A DNA stretch of 64,000 nucleotides from Gammaproteobacteria bacterium (lineage in GTDB: Bacteria; Pseudomonadota; Gammaproteobacteria; Pseudomonadales; Azotimanducaceae), in contig JAPPGK010000030.1 of NCBI GenBank assembly GCA_028821405.1, positions 24,411-88,410 of the forward strand, in the 5' to 3' direction. Position numbers and translations under genes: made by a program. This document shows positions 58,003 through 64,000 of the stretch, in pieces; position 1 is the first letter of the stretch; the number at the start of each line of letters is the position of its first letter. The notes under the pieces are model-generated. The model saw only the letters and a program-made list of their open reading frames with translations, did no database searches and was not told the origin of the DNA.

Positions 58003-61000
58003 ATGGTCAAGAAAGTCACATCCATCGGTCTCGTTTTCGCTGCCGTCGCCGTTGTCGTCTACCTGGGCTTGACCCTTGGAGACGCACAGCCCGAACCGCT
58101 CGATGCCCAAGCGGCACTTGACGAAACCGCCAAAGGCCAACTAGCGCACGAGGAGGCGCTTTCCCTAATCGCCGCCGAGAGCGAGATGCTCGATTCACGT
58201 GCCGTCGATAACGCGGACGAAGCCATCGAACCGTTGCCCCAAGCGACCGCGCCACCGGGCTTCGTGCCGGCGCCGGCGATCGTCCAGGAGGCGACGCCCC
58301 CGGACGGCTATTCCTTCACCGGCTACCACGAGGTGGCGCGAGGTCCGATGACCGCCGAGGATCTCGACCGGGAAAACCCGGTCGCGCCGACCCCCGAGTG
58401 GCTCACCCTCAACGACGATGCGCTGGCCGAACTGGCCTCGAGGGCCGATCGCGAGTGGTCGTTCGGTTGGATCAAGCTCGCCGAAGGGGCCGACCTCGCA
58501 GGCCTCGAAGCGTTGCTCGCCACGCACGGCGGGGCAGTGATCGGCAGAGCGGGCGACCTGGTTCGCGCGCGTCTGCCCGGCGACCCCTCGCGCCTGGGCG
58601 CGATCACCGCAGCCGATTCGGTCGTGGCCGGCATGGGGGCCGTGCCCGCGGAGCAGAAGATCACCGACACACTCTCGGAACGGGCAGCGGCCAACGCCCA
58701 CGAGGAAGTCCCCGTCTGGATCACACTGATGTCCGACGACCCCGACGGGCAATGGCGTCAAGCGCTCAAACAGCTTGGCGCCGAGGTGGGCCGGTTCGAC
58801 CCTGCCGTCAGAACCTACGCGGCCACCATACCGTTGACTGCCCTGACGCCCATTTCCCAAGCTGACTTCGTCTTGGCCGTCGAGTCGATTGGCCGGGTCG
58901 AGCGGACCCTCGAGATCGCGGCTCCGGCCATGGGCGCGGACGCCGTGCGCAGCTACGACGCCGGGATGGAGACTTTCGTTGGCGTCGGCGGCGCGTCGGT
59001 CACCGTCGGCGTCATGGACAGCGGTTTCAACATCGACCACCCGGACCTCTCGTCGAACCGCCGAAGCATCTGCGGTGCCAACTTCACCAACTTCTTCGAC
59101 GCCCGCGCGGAAGACCAGGACCTCTGGCTGGACTTCGGGCAGCACGGCTCCCACGTCACGGGGATCGTCGTCGGCAACGGCGCCGACGTGCGCGACCGCG
59201 CCGGCATCGCGCCGCTGGTCCAGGATCTGCGCATCGCCAAGTCGGTGAGCAGCTACGGCAGCGCGTCCGCCCTGGGGTGGAACCGCGCCATGGACTGGTT
59301 CGCCACGCCGACGGCGTGCGGCGGCGATACCACCGCCCGCAAGGCACTGGTCATCAACTCCAGCCTGGGCGCCTCGAGTGACATCTGGGAGGGGCGGTCC
59401 GTGGTCGAGCGCAAGATCGACGCCTCGGTCTGGGCGGCCCGGCATCTGTTCGCGACCTCGGCCGGAAACGGCGACACCCGGGTGATGACGAACATGGCAG
59501 CGGCGAAGAACGCGCTCAGTGTGGGCGCGACGCAGAACATCGGCGACATCGCCGCCTTCAGCAGCCAGGGGCCGACCTACGATGGCCGACTGCTCCCGAA
59601 GGTCGTCGGCACGGGCGTGTCGGTGGCCTCGGCGAGGGGTCGCGGTGCCACCTCGGGATACAGGGTGCTCTCGGGCACCAGCATGTCGTCGCCCGCGGTC
59701 GTCGGCGTGGCGGCGCTGGTCATGGACGCGGTGCCCGAACTCAAGGAGGAGCCGGCCGCGCTGGCGGCGAGGCTCATGGCGAGCGCGGTCAAGCCGGACG
59801 CCTTCCTCGACGACGCGACTGCCTTCCCGTTCGACAACACCAACGGACCGGGGACGATCAACAACGTGTTCGGCCTCGGCAAGGTGTCCGCCCGCACGGC
59901 GGTGCTGAACCACGACACCGAGGACGGCTGGACCGGCGGCAGCGCCGCCTTCGACGTCGACGCGTCGAGCCACGCCTACCACGACATCGTGGTCCCCGAG
60001 GGCGCCAGCCGGCTGGATATCGTCATGACCTGGACCGAGCCGCCGGCGGAGAGCATCTCGAGTCCCGTGCTGCACGACCTCGACCTATGGGTCGATCGCG
60101 GCGCATCCTGCGGCGACATCGCCGCCTGCGGGCACTACAACTCCCGGTCGCGGATCGACAACGTCGAGTGGGTCATCGTCCCGAACCCGCCGGCCGGCGT
60201 GTACCGCCTGAAGGTGCTGCCGAACCGCATCTACGGCGCGGCCCCCCGCGCGGGCCTCGCCTGGACGGTGATCCGCGGCGACTCGTCGCCGACGCTCGCC
60301 GTCGCGGCCGACAGCGACCATGTCGAGGTCGGCCCCGACGTGCCGTTCGAGGTCGAGGTGACGGTCTCCTCGGACAGCTACGTGGCGGCCGGCGCAAACC
60401 TCCGCGTCGAATGCCGCACCGAAGTGGGCTCGACCGCCTGCGACGAGCTTTCCTACACGCCCGACGAGAGCATGGTGCACCGGGAGGACGGGCTGGAACG
60501 CAACCTCACCCGGGACACGTTCTCGGTCGTCGTCGGCGAGATCGGCCCCGCGGAAGAGCAGACCGTGACGCTTGGCTTCGACGGCCAGCCGGAGGGCAGC
60601 TTCCGGCTTCACCTCACCGCCAGCGGCTGGAACGCGGAAAGCGGCGAAACCTCCGTGGCGGTCGTGGTCGGCGAGGCGGACATGCCGCCGCCGGTGTACC
60701 GGCCCCCGAACGACGACTTCGCGATGGCCATGGAACTCGACGGCATGGGCGGCGAAACAACGTTCGACCTCGTCGCCGCGACGCCGGACCCCGGCGAGCC
60801 GGCATTCGCCTTCGTGAGGGGACACCCGCTCCGGGCGCGGTCGATCTGGTACGTCTGGACGGCACCGGAGACCGGCCTCGCCCGCTTCGCAGTCGCGCAG
60901 TCCGTGGCCGGCGACCATTCCGACTACGTGATCGTGGACGTTTTCCGCGATGGCCCGATGGCGGGCCTCGAGGCGCTGGGCGACGGACAGCTCGGGGGTG

Positions 61001-63468
61001 GCAAGACCTTCTTCGCCGAGGAGGGCGAGACCTACCGCGTCCGGCTGAGCACCCACGCGCTGTATCTTGCCGATCGGCGGTCGGCGCTGCCCGACCTGAC
61101 GCTCAGCTGGGGCCCTGGCAGCCGACCCGACAACGACGACTACGCGCACGCCGCCGCCATGGAGGGAGAAAGCGGCACCGTGTCCGGCACCAACGCTGGC
61201 GCAACGTCGGAACCTGCGGAGCTCATGGGCAACTCCAGCGCGACCTCGCCCTTCGTGCTGAACGGCTGGGCGGCGAGCGTCTGGTACCGCTGGACGGCAC
61301 CGTCGACCGGGGACTACCAGTTCTCCGTCAACAGGACCGCCCAGGTGGTCGCCGCCTTCGAGGGCGACAGCATGGCGGCGGCGCGAATGGTGTCCGGCGT
61401 TCCGGCACAAGGCGGGGACATGGACGAGGCGATCGTGTTCCCGGCGACCGAGGGCGTCGAGTACCGGATCGCCGTCGCCTCCGGCAGTGCGTATTGGGCC
61501 GGTACCGAGTTCGAGTTGTCGTGGGCGCCGGGAGCACGCGAATTCCCCGCCAACGACGATGTCGCCGCCGCCTCGCTGGCGTTCGGCAACTTCGCCTTCG
61601 GCAGCGTCGCATTCAACGACAAGACCGTGGAGCACGGCGAACCCGCGGCGTCGGGTGTGCGCACGGTCTGGTGGAAGTGGCAGCCAGGCGAGGACGGCCG
61701 GTACACCTGGCTGGCGACACGCGTGGCGGGGTTCATCAACGACGAGGCACCGTTGCAGATGTCGGTGTTCGCGGGCAACGAACTGTCCACCCTCGAACTC
61801 GTCGCCATGGACGAGGGTACCGAGACCCAGGATCTGCAACTGGCGTTCGATGCCAAGGCCGACACCGGCTATCACGTTGCCTTGGGTCTTCCCAGGGACG
61901 CGGCGCAGACACGTCTGCCGTCGGCGTTCATGCTCATGGAATGGGGACCGACGCCCGAGAACGACGACTTCGCCAACGCCACGGCACTCGCCGGGATGAG
62001 CGGTTCGGTCGCCGGCTCCAACGAGTTCGCCACGAACGAGCCGAGCGAGCACACCGGCTCGCTGGGCGACTCGTCGCTGTGGTGGACGCTCGCGCCGGAG
62101 GAGAGCGGCTGGGTCCGGTTCGAATTGGATGGCCCGAGGGGATCGAAACTCGCGATCTACCGGGTCGGCGCCGATGGTGGTCTGGAATTGGTCCGCGTTA
62201 GCCGGAACCTCGGCAATGTCGCGGCCACCGTCCGCCTCGAGGCTGGCGAGAACTATGTCATCCGACTCGGAAGCTACGCCTACGACGCGAATGGCTTGGG
62301 CGGGGCCGGCCGCGGTGCGTTCGAGCTTGCCTGGGCACCGTCGGACCCGCCTGCCGTGCTGCGCTACGTCGACAGCGTGGAGGATGGCCAGGTCGCCGAC
62401 AACGGCGCGGAGATCGAACTCGGCGGACTGGACGACCAGGCCTTCAACGGCGATGGGACGGAACTCTACGCGGCATCGGACGGCGCCATCATGGTGTTCG
62501 AACGGGATCCCGCGACCGGCAAGGTCGGCCTGATGGGGACCGTTGAGGACTTCGAGATCTCCGACCCCGACGCGCGGCTGATTTGGGACGAAGCGGGCTC
62601 GGCCCTGCTGGTCACCGGGTGCGAGGAGTGGGCCAAGTTCACGGCCGCCGATGGCGGCGGGATCCAGCATGTCGGCAGCATCGAGGGGGCGCCTTGCCCC
62701 GTCGGCGATGTGCTGGTCCACGGCGACTTGGTCCACCACGTGATGGCGCCCTACCTAATCGAGACGTTCGAGTTCGACGAGGGTCACGACTCCCTGAGCC
62801 CGGCGGGCATCAGCATGATCCCCGATGTCACGAACGCGGTCATAACCGCCGACGGCGAGAACATCTACGCGCTTGCGGGAGATGACGAGTCGACGCTGAT
62901 CGCCATCGAGCGGGACGCCGAGACCGGGGCGCTGCGCATCTCGACCATCATCCAGGACGGCAGCCCCGTCGTGGGTGAAGAGGGCGCCACGGTCGAAGGG
63001 TTGGCGGACGCACGCTCGCTGGCCGTTCACGGCTCGCACCTGTTCATCTCGGCGGGTAGCGTGGGTGCCGACACACTGGTGTTCGATCTGGCCGACCGGG
63101 CCAACCCCGCGTTCCTGGGTAGCCAAGACTCGTTCAAGGCGTCATCCTTCGGGAGCTGCAACCACGCTTTCGCCCGAGATAACGTCAGTGCGGTGGATGT
63201 CGCCTGCGCCAATGCCGAGTACTTCACCGTACAGGTCGGCAGCGACGGCTCGGTGTTCGGTTCGGACCTGGTGAGAGGACTCCGCACCGATTCCTTCGGA
63301 AACACGGTTCCCGACAACGACGACATCTACTCGGTGGGCGCGAGTCCCGACGGGCGGCATCTCTACGTGTCGGGCTCGGTCTTCTTCTTCATCTTCGATC
63401 CGAACGTGGGTTTCCTCTTCGGAGACCGCTACCAGCTAATGGTGTTCGAACGAGTCGGCGAAGAATAA
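58003..63468 (+). CDS. very large secreted subtilase (S8) with repeat modules and C-terminal beta-propeller
   Basis: 1821 residues from ATG 58003, with GGAG ten bases upstream; an upstream in-frame ATG (57910) adds 31 residues before the signal. Signal or anchor: VTSIGLVFAAVAVVVYLGLTL. A propeptide region extends to about 310. Catalytic triad: Asp339 (VGVMDSGFNIDHPDL), His381 (GQHGSHVTG), Ser560 (SGTSMSSPAVVG), with oxyanion Asn near 452. A jelly-roll P-like domain follows (about 650-770), then four modules opening with NDDFA or NDDYA (near 900, 1040, 1180, 1317) and ending in LSW/LAWxPG, then a propeller (about 1450-1815; AFNGDGTELYAASDGAIMVF). Likely exported through the gsp system encoded next door. 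Confidence 0.92.
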   Translation: MVKKVTSIGLVFAAVAVVVYLGLTLGDAQPEPLDAQAALDETAKGQLAHEEALSLIAAESEMLDSRAVDNADEAIEPLPQATAPPGFVPAPAIVQEATPPDGYSFTGYHEVARGPMTAEDLDRENPVAPTPEWLTLNDDALAELASRADREWSFGWIKLAEGADLAGLEALLATHGGAVIGRAGDLVRARLPGDPSRLGAITAADSVVAGMGAVPAEQKITDTLSERAAANAHEEVPVWITLMSDDPDGQWRQALKQLGAEVGRFDPAVRTYAATIPLTALTPISQADFVLAVESIGRVERTLEIAAPAMGADAVRSYDAGMETFVGVGGASVTVGVMDSGFNIDHPDLSSNRRSICGANFTNFFDARAEDQDLWLDFGQHGSHVTGIVVGNGADVRDRAGIAPLVQDLRIAKSVSSYGSASALGWNRAMDWFATPTACGGDTTARKALVINSSLGASSDIWEGRSVVERKIDASVWAARHLFATSAGNGDTRVMTNMAAAKNALSVGATQNIGDIAAFSSQGPTYDGRLLPKVVGTGVSVASARGRGATSGYRVLSGTSMSSPAVVGVAALVMDAVPELKEEPAALAARLMASAVKPDAFLDDATAFPFDNTNGPGTINNVFGLGKVSARTAVLNHDTEDGWTGGSAAFDVDASSHAYHDIVVPEGASRLDIVMTWTEPPAESISSPVLHDLDLWVDRGASCGDIAACGHYNSRSRIDNVEWVIVPNPPAGVYRLKVLPNRIYGAAPRAGLAWTVIRGDSSPTLAVAADSDHVEVGPDVPFEVEVTVSSDSYVAAGANLRVECRTEVGSTACDELSYTPDESMVHREDGLERNLTRDTFSVVVGEIGPAEEQTVTLGFDGQPEGSFRLHLTASGWNAESGETSVAVVVGEADMPPPVYRPPNDDFAMAMELDGMGGETTFDLVAATPDPGEPAFAFVRGHPLRARSIWYVWTAPETGLARFAVAQSVAGDHSDYVIVDVFRDGPMAGLEALGDGQLGGGKTFFAEEGETYRVRLSTHALYLADRRSALPDLTLSWGPGSRPDNDDYAHAAAMEGESGTVSGTNAGATSEPAELMGNSSATSPFVLNGWAASVWYRWTAPSTGDYQFSVNRTAQVVAAFEGDSMAAARMVSGVPAQGGDMDEAIVFPATEGVEYRIAVASGSAYWAGTEFELSWAPGAREFPANDDVAAASLAFGNFAFGSVAFNDKTVEHGEPAASGVRTVWWKWQPGEDGRYTWLATRVAGFINDEAPLQMSVFAGNELSTLELVAMDEGTETQDLQLAFDAKADTGYHVALGLPRDAAQTRLPSAFMLMEWGPTPENDDFANATALAGMSGSVAGSNEFATNEPSEHTGSLGDSSLWWTLAPEESGWVRFELDGPRGSKLAIYRVGADGGLELVRVSRNLGNVAATVRLEAGENYVIRLGSYAYDANGLGGAGRGAFELAWAPSDPPAVLRYVDSVEDGQVADNGAEIELGGLDDQAFNGDGTELYAASDGAIMVFERDPATGKVGLMGTVEDFEISDPDARLIWDEAGSALLVTGCEEWAKFTAADGGGIQHVGSIEGAPCPVGDVLVHGDLVHHVMAPYLIETFEFDEGHDSLSPAGISMIPDVTNAVITADGENIYALAGDDESTLIAIERDAETGALRISTIIQDGSPVVGEEGATVEGLADARSLAVHGSHLFISAGSVGADTLVFDLADRANPAFLGSQDSFKASSFGSCNHAFARDNVSAVDVACANAEYFTVQVGSDGSVFGSDLVRGLRTDSFGNTVPDNDDIYSVGASPDGRHLYVSGSVFFFIFDPNVGFLFGDRYQLMVFERVGEE

Positions 63469-63519
63469 GGGCCGAGGACGGGGACGGGCTTTGTCCCGTT
63501 CCCGTCCAACGCCGCGGTC

Positions 63520-63925
63520 GGATCGCAAGGGGACACCCACCGCCGCAGGAAGGGGATCGCAAGGGGACACCCACCGCCGCAGGAAGGGGCGGATCGCAAG
63601 GGGACACCCACCGCCGCAGTAGGATCGCAAGGGGACACCCACCGCCAAGGATCGCAAGGGGTCACCCACCGCCGCAGGAAGGAGTCGCAAAGGGACACCC
63701 ACCGCCGCAGGATCGCAAGGGGTGGAGTCGCAAAGGGACACCCACCGCCGCAGGATCGCAAGGGGGGAGTCGCAAGGGGACACCCACCGCACGGGATCGC
63801 AAGGGAAGGTCGTCGCGAGGGACACCCATTGTCGCCGGCTCGTCGCAAAGGGGGCCCGTCGCAAGGGACTCCCACCGTCGCTTCTCCCGAGGCTCGCAAG
63901 GACACCCACCGTCGCGTCCCCCCGG
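63520..63925. repeat. imperfect tandem array of about 30-bp units
   Basis: A dozen or so units of TCGCAAGGGGACACCCACCG, then CCGCAGGA, with spacers of 0-12 bases and decay towards the right. It begins about 50 bases after the subtilase stop. Unit spacing and sequence vary too much for CRISPR, and the core is shared with the cytochrome-gene repeats. No gene is supported from 63469 to the window end. Confidence 0.85.
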
Positions 63926-64000
63926 TTGTCGGTCGGCGGCTGCAAGGTCCGACTCCTCGCGTCGGTCTCGCCGGTGCCTGCGGCGGCCCGGACGAGGCGC

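Noticed and set aside
58195..62739. Very long minus-strand open frames (626 and 884 residues) opposite the subtilase gene
   Set aside because: They are Arg/Gly/Val-rich mirror frames produced by high GC at third positions; the plus-strand frame has motifs, signal and domains.
63520..63925. CRISPR array
   Set aside because: Units differ from one another, spacing ranges from 0 to 12 bases, there are no unique spacers and no cas genes.
1..64000. tRNA, rRNA, riboswitch, replication origin or integrase attachment site
   Set aside because: Looked for on both strands; no cloverleaf, rRNA segment, known aptamer pattern, DnaA-box cluster or integrase gene could be identified by eye.

Overview
The window looks like a chromosomal segment of a GC-rich Gram-negative bacterium, most likely a proteobacterium. 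The evidence is a complete type II secretion (gsp) locus, a TonB-dependent outer-membrane receptor, two LysR regulators, a NorM-type MATE pump and a methionine aminotransferase/omega-amidase pair. No rRNA or tRNA is present, so finer placement is not possible. The abundance of Uma2 nucleases, decayed Rpn-family genes and proliferating short repeats suggests a repeat-rich genome with slack purifying selection between genes. The lifestyle is not shown by the sequence.

Left part (1-16 kb). The window opens inside an AAA ATPase gene followed by a RloB-like TOPRIM protein, a possible anti-phage pair. It meets an SDR gene convergently. A leftward block from 10.1 to 2.3 kb then carries a sulfotransferase, a glycosyltransferase-sulfotransferase fusion, a MotA/TolQ/ExbB-type channel, two different small ExbD/MotB-like subunits and a membrane-anchored protein with two FGE-type domains that lack the catalytic cysteines. 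The last four genes overlap or abut and look like an undescribed ion-driven envelope machine. A 261-bp MITE-like element flanked by CTAG has split its second and third genes. To the right lie a MATE transporter, a Uma2 nuclease, a membrane coiled-coil protein, a small conserved protein and two tandem LysR genes.

Middle part (16-40.7 kb). Secreted or outer-membrane proteins dominate: a 1248-residue propeller/CARDB protein, a TonB receptor, and two paralogous exported proteins of about 610 residues. These paralogues flank an accessory block of about 12 kb. The block holds fragments of Rpn-family genes, a SLATT-like 2TM protein, a coupled pair related to ImmA/IrrE proteins, and a tandemly duplicated cassette (GT2-GtrA glycosyltransferase plus TMTC-like membrane/TPR protein). 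In the second copy of the cassette the glycosyltransferase has decayed to a stub.

Right part (40.7-64 kb). A gsp locus reads leftwards in the order E, F, G, H, I, J, K, L, M, C, D, with a Uma2 gene and a repeat array inserted between E and F. Several of its genes carry unusual low-complexity leaders, insertions or tails encoded by minisatellite-like or REP-like DNA. Then come ybdL, yafV, a cytochrome c with a repeat-inflated N-terminus, and a 1821-residue secreted subtilase with a C-terminal propeller, a plausible substrate of the secretion system. The window ends in an array of about 30-bp repeats that shares its core with the repeats inside the cytochrome gene.

A diffuse repeat family centred on TGTGTCCGRA fills many of the spacers.
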